From: Gracilariopsis chorda
Taxonomy: Eukaryota; Rhodophyta; Florideophyceae; Gracilariales; Gracilariaceae
DNA length: 64,000 bases
NCBI GenBank assembly: GCA_003194525.1
Contig: NBIV01000241.1
Span: forward strand, 53,948-117,947
Direction of reading: 5' to 3'
The notes below the pieces were generated by a model. That model was not told the origin of the DNA. It saw nothing but the letters and a program-made list of their open reading frames with translations, and did no database searches. Numbering within the stretch: the first letter of the stretch is position 1; each line of letters opens with the position of its first letter. Positions 1 through 10,682 of this stretch are shown piece after piece. The translations under genes and the position numbers were made by a program.

Positions 1-1410
1 TCGCAGAGGAGCGAGTGGACAGCCCTACAGCGCAGGAAGTTTGTTCTGACTCATTATCTCTACGGTCACTCGCCTACATCCTCGCCCCTAGTCACCATGA
101 GTGCCAAGTTCGGCTCTTATACATCTGTACAGAGATATGTTGGAGCTTCTGTTCTGCATCAATTCCATACAAGCCTTTTAAGAAAGAGAGATTCCCTACC
201 GATTGTGGGAATTAGGGCAGCAACATTTCCCTCACAAGCACATAGATACCCATGATTCGCCGGTTGTTGTTGACACGGCTACACGTTTTGTCCAGATATG
301 TCAGTGCATATGTGCGTGTTTGTATGAGCTCGTGTCTCTAATTCCAAGACTTCAGTAGGGGCTAGCCCGAATAGAACCCCACTCTCTCCAGATAAACCAA
401 CAGCTTTTCTGGCCATGTTCTTAATATTGATTCGGCGTCAGAGCCTTGCCTCTCTCGGAGAGGTGGAAGTTCTCTACGTCGGGACGGCGCTCTTCGGCGA
501 CATCTAAGAACGAAATAGTCAAGTAAGTTGTGCCCACATCCGAGCGGGTGGAAACATTTCTTGTTCCGGATAAACGGAGAAATAAGGTGTAGTGCTGGGA
601 CTCAGCGCATATGCCAAACTACGAAAACACGTTAACTCTTCGTCCAGGAAGAACACCTGCCTTCCTGAAGAGATAAAGCTTTTACTGAATGCTCTCCTTC
701 AGCTTAGTAATAGAAAGCTGTTGACCACAATAAAGAAGAAGAAGAACACCTCTCTCTCCTTCATGAGTGTTGCCGGAATCTGAAGCAACAAAACTCCCTT
801 TTTTGGAGATTCAGCTCAGAAGACCTTCGTGCGGTTCGCATCTCCCTTTTGCTTGTCGTTTGGATATCTAGAAACAGTACGAGTATGAAGGCAAGCAGGC
901 AACAGCATAGAGTTCATCCGGGCTGTGCCTTGGAATTGGTTACTTCCTTCACAGCCCAGGGTTTGATGAAGACAAGAATCTCCACTCATCAGTTTTCGTT
1001 GACGCTTCCGAAACTGAGAATGATAATTACGAGCATTGTGTTGAATTTTATTGAGATATACAGGCTCTTTGCGCAGTTACGGGAGGAGCACTACTAGCTA
1101 ATTCTGTCTTCGTAGGAATCAAGAAACTTATCTCGCCTCTGTTAAATATATATCTGCCGCAGGAACCCCTTCTTTCTTTCGTACTCGGCAACTCTTTGCG
1201 TCAGACTTTGTTTGTTACTGACAGCGAAACATGCAGTGATCCAGGTCAATGATTCACGAATGCTAGGTTCAGGAGAAATACCTGGAAGCCTCTAGTATAC
1301 TGTAATCACATCGAAGCGCAGCTGTTTTCTTGCAACTGTGTTAAGCACTAAAGCTATAGTGAAGCTTGTAATAGAGAACGATCGAATGCACTCTGAAATA
1401 CTACGTCAAC
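1..1410. other. Left flank, no gene recognised
   Basis: Only short reading frames are present on either strand. The longest, about 82 codons at 849-1097 (+), has no recognisable domain, no paralogue in the window and no convincing start context. The last few hundred bases before 1411 are probably the 3' flank of the first transporter gene. I see no repeat or RNA gene here. Confidence 0.5.
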
Positions 1411-2927
1411 CTACGGCTTCGAAACCACCGCTTGCAACGGGTATTCGATATCGAAGGTCTTGTTTTTCTCAGCACTGTCATATACACTTCCATATGAGCT
1501 GAGCTTTCCTGGCATGTATGCAAACGCTTCTTCACATCGTTGCATCACAGCTATGGCCAACAATCCTAGTATACCCAGTGTTCCGAGAACCATGTACGCT
1601 TTGCAAAATGAGATAGGTGTGATGACAATACCTGAATCCATTCCCGATGCCATAGAAAACAACTTTGTCGCAAGCGCACAACCTAGGCCGATCGCAATGC
1701 CCCCGCCAAATCCAAACACAAACGAGCAGTTTGCACCACCGAAAAAATCACGTGCGAGAAGTGATGACACAGAGGTACACATATCAACATTGATCACAAG
1801 TAATGACGACAGAACTGCGAATCCTTCGTAAGACTTAGCCTGCGACATCGGGACCAGTAAGAAGAAGAATATGCTCTGAAGAAACAGTAATACAGCTGTC
1901 GTATTTTTCCCGCCTGAGAAGAAAAAACCGCTTCTCGTTCTGAGCACGTCAACCATGAAACCCGCCACCAATCGACAGATTGTTGATCCGAAAGTTGCAA
2001 GTTGAAACACGCGTACAAGTTGCTTCATAGGACGTTCGAAACTAAGACCCACTTGGTAGAAGTATCCGTAAAAGGAGAATGGCGCCATAGCGTTGAATAT
2101 CACTATTATGTAAAACCAGAACGATGGGGCTCTAACGATTGTTTGCCATGACAAACATTGTTCATTTTGAAAAAGTGATGCCTCTTCATTGTTTTGCGGT
2201 ACGTGATGAGCGTTACCTGGAATGTCCAAGTTCATTGTTCCGAGAAGTGAGCAAAGAGTAAGAACGGTTGCAGTTGCATACAACGCGTACTTGCATCCCA
2301 ACGATACTTCCAACCAGTGACAGAATGATGAAAACGACACGACACCCAGCCCAAAGGACATTTGCCCAATACCAACTGCAAGACCGGGATGAGTAGGGTA
2401 CCACATGGGTAGAAGCTCAGCACAAAGCAAGTAATCTGAGGTTGCAAAAATGTCAGATATATGCATGGCAGAACCACAAACAACAAAGAGACTTGTGCGA
2501 GCCACTTACTAATACTTAAAGGGAATGCCTGCATTACGATAGCAAAGGCGACCAAGAACCGACTAGATATTGAAACACCGTATCCTGCAAGGAACAGAGC
2601 TGCGAATCCACCAGTGGCAAGAAAGGACTGTCCACGAATGCACGCCAATGTTGAACTCTTGTCACCGGGAATTCGGCATGCAGACTTTGATCTAGAGAGG
2701 TAAAGTGCAGCAATAAGCATGACCAACGTACTCGCAACGTTCATCTTTCCAATCGACGAACCCCAAATGTCATCCAGTACATGCGGTGGGTGGGCTGAAC
2801 GTTGAATGGCATCGCTGAATACACCAAGCGCGAATGTCGAGCCCGATAGGAATTGAAGGATACACGCAAGGGCTATTTGGAAAAGGCTTTTGGCGCTGTG
2901 GTGAACGTTGGGATTGGTGAAGGTCAT
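1411..2927 (-). CDS. MFS transporter, nodulin-like/monocarboxylate-type, two exons
   Basis: This is a membrane transporter of the major facilitator superfamily; the substrate is unknown. I read two exons, 2510-2927 and 1411-2435, joined across a 74-nt intron (2436-2509, donor GTAAGT, acceptor CAG, phase 1). The spliced protein is 480 residues with about 12 hydrophobic segments. The start at 2927 is chosen because the first membrane segment follows directly and begins with the LSGSTFALGVFSDA motif, which resembles the nodulin-like signature near helix 1; an in-frame ATG at 3056 would add 43 polar residues. A second signature, HPGLAVGIGQ, follows the intron. The gene ends in TAG. The next gene on the same strand (4615-6106) is a paralogue with an intron at the same place, so this is an old tandem duplication. 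Family assignment is firm; substrate is not. Confidence 0.85.
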
Positions 2928-4218
2928 GGTGAAGATATTCGTGACGCGGGAGCGTGAACTACGGTTAGAGAGGTGAGATGCACGGCTCTGACCGGTGAAG
3001 TCAAGCTTGGTTACCGGACGACTCGTCGTTGCATGATCAATGATGCGGTCATACATCTTGCGGACGGGCTGGCGAGGTCAGTGATGGCACTGAATTCTGA
3101 GAGACACTTCAGTGATTCGGTGAACGTGACTAGCTGGCGTCACTCCCCGCGGGAGATGGAACTTCTTGAGAAAGACTGGTAGTCTTTGTAGTGGTCGGAA
3201 GAGGCGGACAGGTCAGTCATGGACTGTTGGTTTGGCCAATTGATTTGCAGAACGGTTGCATTGCACGTTACTATTGGTCGCTAATCAGAAAATATAATGT
3301 ATCTATCGCCGTTGGCCAGTCACCCGATCTTACATGCGAAGGTAGAACTGAGGCCCTCAAAGATCTCCCTGGCGTTTGAGCATTCTGCGCCGAACTTATG
3401 TCCCGCATCGCCCTGCTGAAGAATTCCAATCGTTTGCAGTCGAGTTCTTGTGGCTGTGCATGTCTCGGGCAAGCACTGGTGGGACCTCGGGCGTGACTCA
3501 TTCCTTTTACCCTGTGCACAGTCCTCCCCTCTCTCGTACGTAGGGATGTCAGACATAAAAACTGTCGTATTATGGAGACAACCCTGCCACGTCCTCTTGC
3601 ATTCCAGGATGCAAAAGAAGTTCGCGACATCATCGGTGGCTTTCTTTGCATGTGCGCAAACACACTTCGCCGAAATGGCAAGACTTTCAAGGGAATACTC
3701 CTGAACTCTGTCAACTCTTCACATCTTGAGCAGCGAACCTTCATCATGCTTCACCATGCATCTGTCCCTTTGTCTGTTCTACAAAGACGTTTTGACAAGT
3801 GCAGCTGATGTTCGAGAATAATTCGACATAAGAATGAGATGTGTGCGCGGGAGAGTGTGTGGCCGCTTTGCAAACTCGGAAAACGTGATATAATATACCT
3901 TCTTTGACTAAACCGGTTGAGAGGGTTTCGAAACCCTATACATCTGTTCTGAGGGGGCGTCAAAGTTGTCGTAGCCCATATGGAACCACGATGCTAAATC
4001 GCTTTGAGCTGGATGCCTGCTGTGATGAGGGATCACTGCAAGGTACTGGCGAGTCCCGTTAAGGGCACATGCAGTTCCGCCCGTCGCCCGTCGAGGTGTA
4101 CCGACCTTCCGAAAAGGCTACACAAGACCATGAAGTTACGCCGGATGAGGAAGCCAAATGGATATGCGATTGGGTCTATTAGGGGAACTTAGCCTCGGAA
4201 TTAGAGGCACGTGCCCGT

Positions 4219-4220
<2 letters not shown>
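2928..4220. other. Intergenic region between the two MFS genes
   Basis: The region lies upstream of the first transporter and downstream of the second. Frames of up to 158 codons occur on both strands (for example 3271-3747, -), but they overlap each other, lack domains and have no paralogues in the window. The promoter of the first transporter must lie at the left end; I could not assign motifs. Confidence 0.5.

Positions 4221-4270
<50 letters not shown>
4221..4270. repeat. (AC)n microsatellite
   Basis: This is a perfect dinucleotide repeat of about 25 units in the spacer between the two transporter genes. It produces artificial poly-Val/Cys frames on the other strand. It is likely length-variable between individuals. 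Confidence 0.97.
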
Positions 4271-4272
<2 letters not shown>

Positions 4273-4614
4273 CTGTTCTGAATAGGTCCAACGCAGTTGT
4301 TAGTGCAAATGATAACTCGTTGTGAAGTAATACCCTCAACAACTAGTATCTTCGATGAAGAGTATCCTCGCATGTCACTTGGTTTCATCGCACCGATCCC
4401 TTTAATTCAGTACGACCTGTTCCGTCCGATGTTCAAAATCCGCGATCTCCCCGTGGCTGATCGTTCTTTCATGTACTATGACTGAACAAGTCTTCAAGAC
4501 TCTGTGGAGGTAAGAGTAAGACGTATGGTACATGTGCGCTGTGCTTGAATCCGCAGTAATTTTTTATGTACCTTCGTGGCTTTATATCTTATACGTGATC
4601 CAGGACGGTCTCAG

Positions 4615-6106
4615 TTATCCACATTCTGAGTCAAGCTGTGTTGTATCCACTACGGTATCGTGGTGACCATTCGGAAAAGGCGGTTGAAACGCAAATACGC
4701 ATCTGTGCAGAAAATAGCCTGCCGTCAGACCAACTGCTGTCCACACCAGAGAAAACCAGTAATAGTTGCTATAGTCATCTGAAAACTGCTCAACCTCGAC
4801 CGCTAATTGTTCCATCATTACAACTGAAAAGGATCCTCCTAGACCCAACGCCAGGCTACCTCCCATTCCGAAAACTAAAGCACTGTTATTCTTCCCGAAC
4901 ATCTCCCGCGCTAATATAACGGCCAAGCATGTGGACCCCGAGTACAACATCATGATTGATCCGCCTATCACATTGAAAGATTCAAAGCAAGACATGGGAA
5001 TCATGAGCAGAAATAAGAACAGTTGTGAAGCCAGTACCGCCATTATCGCCTTCTTCGACGCCAGCGAGGATCCGTCTGCGTGCTTAAGCCCCTCGCAGAT
5101 ACCACCGAAAAATGGACGAGAAATTGAGCTGAGAATACTTACAATCTGGAAGCATCGCACCTGGACATGCAATGGCACGCCATAAGAATTACCAATGTCG
5201 AAAAAGTATGGAAAGAATGCATACGGCGCTTGAGTGGCGGATAGCGTAATGACATACAACCAGAATACTGTGAGGCAGGGCAAGGTTTTCCATGTTAGCG
5301 GCCTTCCATCGGGAAGGTGATTTGAAAGAAGTGGGTCATCTTCTGACTTGGACGCCTCTTCCGAACATGGCAGTTCTGGCCATTCTACGAGCATAACACT
5401 TGCAAAACAAGGTAAAGACATAATTGCTGTCGTGAGATATACTGCTCTCGCAACGTTCGTATTTGACACAAATCGGCTATATACATCAGATAGTACGACG
5501 GAACCGAGTCCGTATGCCAGTTGGCAAAGACCAATAGCAAGTCCAGGATTATTCGGAAGCCATGCGGTCGCTAGCTCTCCACCAAGTAGATAACCTGCAT
5601 CATGGGCGTTTGATCATATCATAATATGATTTGATGAGAGTTGTTAGCAAAACTAGATGTTATCTGCAAATTTCAAATCACGGTGTACAGAGTGGAACCT
5701 TACATATACCAAATCCAAAACCTAAGCTCGAAAGACCGAGTTTGATAAGTAAGGGTGATTCGAACGCAATCCCAAGCCCACCCAGGCCTAAAAGCGAAAA
5801 CGAAATCGCAGCAGTGAACAACGCGATACGTATTCGTGAAGTTCTGGAAGCCCATGGCGAAGCGGGGTCCGATTCATCACATCCTTGACTCAGGAAAAGG
5901 CCGCAGGCCATCAACGAAATAGTGCAAGTAATGTTGTTATAAGCCATAGAGGATGTCCAGACTCCATCTAGCGCATCAGAGTCACTTGCGCTTTCCTCGA
6001 TTGCTAAGTTATAGACTCCCAACACAGTGGTGCCTCCAATAATAAACATAATCGTACTGACAATGAACACATTCTTGAATGCACCAAACGAGACGACGAC
6101 TCCCAT
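4615..6106 (-). CDS. MFS transporter, nodulin-like/monocarboxylate-type, two exons
   Basis: This is the second transporter of the pair, read from exons 5704-6106 and 4615-5594 with a 109-nt intron (5595-5703; donor GTAAGG, acceptor GCAG, phase 1). The spliced protein is 460 residues. The start at 6106 puts the first membrane segment (GTTVLGVYNLAI region) close to the N terminus, as in the neighbour. After the splice the frame reads YLLGGELATAW and then NPGLAIGLCQ, aligning with YLLCAELLPMW and HPGLAVGIGQ of the upstream gene, so the intron sits at the homologous codon and phase in both. A charged stretch near mid-protein (EEASKSEDD) fits the long cytosolic loop of MFS proteins. The gene ends in TAA. 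Substrate unknown. Confidence 0.85.
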
Positions 6107-6117
6107 GAAGAAAGAGG

Positions 6118-6472
6118 TCGCAGACTGGACACAGAAACTGATTTGATCACAACGGGAGAGAGTGAAGAGAAAAGGCGAAGCGGAACGAAAGTGAAAGACA
6201 TGGTACTTTTGTCCCTCAACGATGACATTGACACAGATAAAGGTGGAGCGTAAGAAAAGTCGACGTGGCCTGATAAATGAATCGGAATAAAGAGATCACA
6301 GAATGGAAGCAAAAACTGATTTGACCCCAACACGAGAGAGTGAAAAGAAAAGGGAAGCAGAACGAGAGTGAAGGGCATGGTCCTTTATGCCCTCAACGGC
6401 CACCTTGACACAGATGAAGGTGGTGGAGCGTACGACGTTTCGACGTGGCCTGATAAATGAATCAGAATAAAC
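6118..6472. repeat. Tandem direct repeat, two copies of about 178 bp
   Basis: Two diverged units lie head to tail just upstream of the second transporter's start codon. Landmarks repeat with a spacing near 178 bases: AAACTGATTTGA near 6135 and near 6313, and GACGTGGCCTGATAAATGAA near 6260 and near 6440. The units differ by scattered substitutions and small indels. The position puts at least one unit in the likely promoter or 5' leader of the transporter. Confidence 0.85.
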
Positions 6473-7874
6473 AGCCGTAAGAAGTAATCTGAATGATACA
6501 GTTACGCGCTGCGTAGATCTGCGTATGACGGTAATATAACTTGTTTGAAGGATGGGGAATGTCCCTTCGATCCTGAAGGAAAAATGCGGCATAGCCCCCT
6601 CGACAACGTATCTGACGTGCGGATGCAGGATTTGTGGCCACATAATCAGGATCGCTATACTAGCATGGATACCGAAGGGTAGCTCATCTGCAGTTGAAAC
6701 TGGGCCACCGGACTGGTTGAAGCGACTCTACATTCAGTGGATACGACGACGACGAAAAATGGGCGTGATGTCGCGGCATGAGCAGCATTGTACTGGTTCG
6801 GGAGGAGGAAGGTGAGCATTGTTGCACAGGCATGGGATGTGGTACTCGGGCCGATGTTTAGACCGGCGCCAAGCGCGCATTCTGGCAAGTGCACCTTCGG
6901 CGGAGGTAACGGCTTGAGCACGTGCGAGCTGATGGGGGAAGGTAACAAGGTGTCAGTTTGAACGGTCATGTCATAGGCAGCTTCGGAATTGTCGTGGACA
7001 GGGTTGATTCGGCCGAGACGGCAAAGTGAAGACTGGCCTGCTTCAGAGTGGGTTACACATGAGCCGAGGCTAAGTAACTGGGGGAAAAAGTTTGTTCGTA
7101 GAGAAGGGCGTGTGACATGAACGCTCGCAACCGGGCACCGAACGACAGGGATACATAAAACGGGGCTTTCGCACCAGCTCGAACCATGTTGACATGTTAT
7201 CAAGTTGTACGATGGTCTGTGGAACGAGGGTTTTGGTGAGAGTACAAGTTCTCAAGACGAATTCAGGTTGGTAATACTAGGGGTGTTGAACAGCTCTGGA
7301 GGGTTCGTCATTACAAGGGCGCCAATGCGATCACAGCTTGAAAGCCGCAATGAAATGAGCGTGGAATTGAATGAAGCTGCGTTTGTTGGGCTCGTGTCGC
7401 CTTGGCGATGCGGAACGGTATGGTACCAGCGAGTACCTTCCACTAATCGAAGCGCTAGTTCTCCGATGGGTCTGATAAGAGCTGACCGTCTGACACACAA
7501 CTGCTTCCACGCTAAAGCATGACCGCGTTGCGTTTCACTTGTTACGGTTGAAGTGGAAAGGCTCCACAAACGCTGTAAAAAGCTCCGTTCTGTAAGCCAT
7601 GAGCGCTGCTTGTGGCCAAGTGTTGCCTCATGAGTGAGCGAAATGCAAAACAGGACGTTTTGGTTGGCTGTTCCAAGCGCAAATTAGGGTGGTAGCGCTG
7701 TCTCAGACATGGTGACATTCTATCTGCGCGCTCAATGCGCGAGCTCGCCTTCGTCATCATCCATCACGCCGCCTCTCAACCCTCAATGCAAGCCCAGTGA
7801 CTCCTGCGTCCGGACACTGCCTCCCCCAAAGGAAGTGCCGTTTCTTCCCCTTCTTTCCCCCCACTCGTTTAGCA
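6473..7874. other. Intergenic region, no supported gene
   Basis: A 182-codon frame on the - strand (6655-7203) and several shorter overlapping frames have low-complexity, Ser/Pro/Thr-rich translations with no domain, so I do not call a gene. The right end, up to 7874, should contain the promoter and leader of the one-helix protein gene. Confidence 0.45.
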
Positions 7875-8387
7875 ATGCATCCGCAACTAGCTTTCGCCAA
7901 CTCCTCGAACGTCTCCTTCAACCGCATCCGACGCTCACAAACGTGCATCAGGCCCACCACCACCACCCGAGTCGCTGTCCGTCGCTGGCGCGCCACCGCG
8001 GCTGATCCGGAACGTCCGAAGAATATTCAGCCCCCAACGCCGGATCCACTCCCGGAGCCCCCCGCACAGCAGGAATCGCAGCCCGACGCGCAGCCCGTAC
8101 CCGACGCCCAATTTGAACAGCAAGTACCAGGCAAGATTCAATTAGACGAACTCACCATAGCAAAACAACGAACCGTCCTGGAAGAATATTCGCGCGAGCT
8201 CCGTCAAAAGCGGTTGGAAGAAGAAAGAGAAGCGGCTAGAATATTCGGATGGGTGCCCTATGCAGAAACTCTCAACGGTCGTCTAGCCATGTTTTTCCTC
8301 GTCACCGGGTTACTCACCGAGTATTGGACGGGCTACACTTTACCCGAACAAGTGGAACTCATGCTGCGCACATTGGGAATAATCTAG
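7875..8387 (+). CDS. One-helix LHC-like (high-light-inducible-type) protein, likely plastid-targeted
   Basis: The 170-residue protein carries near its C terminus a single chlorophyll a/b-binding-type helix: ETLNGRLAM at about residues 131-139 followed by a hydrophobic stretch to about 153. This ExxNGRxAM signature is the pigment-ligand motif of the LHC/ELIP/HLIP superfamily, so a thylakoid photoprotection or pigment-carrier role is inferred. The start at 7875 is preferred over the upstream in-frame ATG at 7797 because it begins a Ser/Arg/Thr-rich, acid-poor leader (about residues 1-40) that looks like a plastid transit peptide. A proline/glutamine-rich linker (about 45-85) and a charged, probably helical stretch (about 88-120) separate leader and helix. 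It converges with the inositol-phosphate synthase gene, leaving only 35 bases between stop codons. Confidence 0.85.
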   Translation: MHPQLAFANSSNVSFNRIRRSQTCIRPTTTTRVAVRRWRATAADPERPKNIQPPTPDPLPEPPAQQESQPDAQPVPDAQFEQQVPGKIQLDELTIAKQRTVLEEYSRELRQKRLEEEREAARIFGWVPYAETLNGRLAMFFLVTGLLTEYWTGYTLPEQVELMLRTLGII

Positions 8388-8422
8388 TTGCCCTTGTTTT
8401 TGTTTAACTAATCGACGCGCTT

Positions 8423-10048
8423 CTACGCTTGGGTAAACGGGCATTTCGTTTCGAGTAACATGTTGTTCTCCGGTTCAAGCCCCACTAGTGCCCGTAACAG
8501 ATTTTCAATACATGACTTCTGTCGTCCTAGAGCGTTCACTATAGGTTCTCCTGGCGGCGTGCGAGGTATTTTCATATAGAACCCGAGCACGCTCATCGCA
8601 CTCTCCATGCTTGAAAACGATTCCTCCTTCACCTTTCCGTTCTCGTCCTCCACAGCGTATAGGACTCGCGAAAACAGCTCTGCAAAAATAGCCAGGTCCA
8701 GTATTAACGGAGAGCACAACGCCGAGTCCAGACATTCGTTGTGCATGATTGTCGTGTAGTGACAGTCCATAAATGTTTCAGATGTGTATTCAGATACATC
8801 TCTTTTTGAATCGCCAAGGAATGGCACATACTTTACAACCACAACATGATCCGGGGAATCGCCTCCCGCTTTATACAGCGTGCCATTAGAATCCACAATA
8901 TCCTCAATTACCCGCGACTTTGACGCCGATTTCGGTTTCCACATTACCTCATCGGTTAGTTGATACATGTCATTGTTTCCCAAGTGGTTGTACGTCACCA
9001 TTGTCTTGATCTTCACGCCGCATCCGATGAGATAATCCGCCAGCACTGATTTCATTTTCGTCTGCCCGGATTTGAAGTCATCTCCGCTTATAATTACGTT
9101 GTGCTTCTTGGCGAGCTCTACTGCGCCAGGAACAAACGTATTTTGCGGTGATCCGTTCACGTAAGGGCATCCTTCAAGAATTGACGCAACACAATACAAA
9201 GTTGATGGCGAAACTTCCTGGTGCGATGATTTGATTGAGCTGAGTAAATTATCCGCCGTATCGTTCACACCCTCGCTCTCTACAGCATATCTCTCAGAGT
9301 TGCCAGTCCACACCACCACTACAAATTCTAAGCCATTTTGTTCCTTGAAGTCACGAATGTCTCTCCTGAGCTGATCCAGTTGGACTTGCTTGTCCTGGGA
9401 TTCAATGATGTTGTCGGCTCTAGGTACCTGGTTCTTAGCGATGAATTGCCGGTCAAACGCTGCAGGAAGAGGTTTCATGGTCTCCATATGTGGTCTAAGC
9501 TTTCGTCGCAAGTCCGGTTCGAGCACACCCGCGCGGTCCATTGCGTCTGCCAAGTTAAAGCCAGAGATATCCCATCCTCCCAATACAATATTGTTCGGTT
9601 CAGCCATTGGTATGACAGATTTGATGGGCACGAACACATCCCGTCCGTGATCATCAAATCCAACCCTTAGTGTAGCCGCTTGAGTAAGAGAACCGTTGTA
9701 GTTGGGTAAGTGAACGCGATCTCTCGTTTCCCATGACACCCCTTGTTGGTTTGCTACAACGGCAGCAGTAACGGTTGATCCGTTGTTTCCTCCCCAACCT
9801 ACTTGAAGCAGACCCAGTTTCCTTGGCTGAAACTTTGTCTTGAAGCGGTAAAATCGCTCGGTAGGAATTGCCACTACGTTTCCTTCTTCATCCAGTACAG
9901 CATTTACTGTGACGTATCGAAAGCGTGAGCGTATGAAACCATCCTCTACTCTCACGTTAGGACTTTTAACAGTTAGTAACCCCGAAGCTGTGATTGCCCC
10001 GGCAACTCGACCGATGCTTCTCTTTCGTTGTTCCGTGTTATCCGTCAT
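8423..10048 (-). CDS. INO1: Inositol-3-phosphate synthase (myo-inositol-1-phosphate synthase)
   Basis: This enzyme converts D-glucose 6-phosphate to 1D-myo-inositol 3-phosphate using NAD+, the first step of inositol synthesis, normally in the cytosol. The 541-residue length is typical of eukaryotic enzymes. The Rossmann NAD-binding motif GWGGNNGST lies at about residues 84-92. Other family blocks are present in order: LPNYNGSLTQ, NNIVLGGWDISG, GDDFKSGQTKMKS, TYNHLGNNDM and the C-terminal HNECLDSALC. The GDDFKSGQTK block includes lysines of the active site. The frame is uninterrupted, starts at MTDNTEQRKR and ends in TAG. It is transcribed divergently from the INTS11-like gene across a 634-base gap. 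Confidence 0.96.
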   Translation of the reverse strand: MTDNTEQRKRSIGRVAGAITASGLLTVKSPNVRVEDGFIRSRFRYVTVNAVLDEEGNVVAIPTERFYRFKTKFQPRKLGLLQVGWGGNNGSTVTAAVVANQQGVSWETRDRVHLPNYNGSLTQAATLRVGFDDHGRDVFVPIKSVIPMAEPNNIVLGGWDISGFNLADAMDRAGVLEPDLRRKLRPHMETMKPLPAAFDRQFIAKNQVPRADNIIESQDKQVQLDQLRRDIRDFKEQNGLEFVVVVWTGNSERYAVESEGVNDTADNLLSSIKSSHQEVSPSTLYCVASILEGCPYVNGSPQNTFVPGAVELAKKHNVIISGDDFKSGQTKMKSVLADYLIGCGVKIKTMVTYNHLGNNDMYQLTDEVMWKPKSASKSRVIEDIVDSNGTLYKAGGDSPDHVVVVKYVPFLGDSKRDVSEYTSETFMDCHYTTIMHNECLDSALCSPLILDLAIFAELFSRVLYAVEDENGKVKEESFSSMESAMSVLGFYMKIPRTPPGEPIVNALGRQKSCIENLLRALVGLEPENNMLLETKCPFTQA

Positions 10049-10682
10049 TTCAAGTGTTATCTCTAATCCTCAATACCGTGATCATGAACAAGTGTTCAAA
10101 GTTCAAGAGCAAATAGCTTGAGGAGTAGCGAAGTACAAATATTATATTCAACAATCGACAACTCGGAAGACGGACATGTTTGAAGGAAACTGAAAACGAT
10201 CATTAGATACTACTTTGCTCCGGGTCAAGCCAGTCCTGTGACAGGAGATTAAATAGGAACGTGTGTCAAGATCTCAGATGTGCGTATCCCAGTGTAAACC
10301 CTTCCTAGGATTTCTGAGATATGGGATTGTGTTTTGATCCCCGTAATGAGCTCTGCATTCTGTATCAGCAAGCCCTCTCGTTCTTTCGAACTGCTCGTCC
10401 CTGCCCCCTTTATCTATCCCGCGGAGAGGCTTAGCATCATGATGGTTCTGCGCAAACCGACAATAGCCACAGGGACATTCCTTTCCCAGTCGAAGGTTTA
10501 TCCTTTTCACGCATTATCCCTCCCTTGTCGTGTGTTCTGTTTTTCTGGTGTTGACGGGGATTTCTTCGAAAATTGGGACCCCAAAAATCTTCCGTTGCCA
10601 AGACACGGCTCAAAGACGCAGTAGGCAACGCTGAACGACAACATCAGCATTTTGAAGCCCCCTTGGCTCGCGCAACTCCGGA
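10049..10682. promoter_or_regulatory. Divergent intergenic region with two inferred promoters
   Basis: The gap lies between the start codons of inositol-3-phosphate synthase (-) and the INTS11-like gene (+), so it should hold both promoters and leaders. I saw no TATA box or repeated element that I would assign with confidence. Frames of 60-96 codons here lack domains. Confidence 0.5.

Noticed and set aside
3271-3747. 158-codon frame (-) between the transporters
   Set aside because: Overlaps several other frames on both strands, has no recognisable motif and no paralogue in the window.
4136-4388. Poly-Val/Cys frames on the - strand
   Set aside because: They are translations of the (AC)n microsatellite.
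6655-7203. 182-codon frame (-) upstream of the one-helix gene
   Set aside because: Low-complexity Ser/Pro/Val composition, no domain, and equally long shadow frames on the other strand.
7757-8141. Frames antisense to the one-helix protein gene
   Set aside because: Arg/Gly-rich translations are the mirror of the GC-rich transit peptide and proline linker; the sense strand has the recognisable domain.
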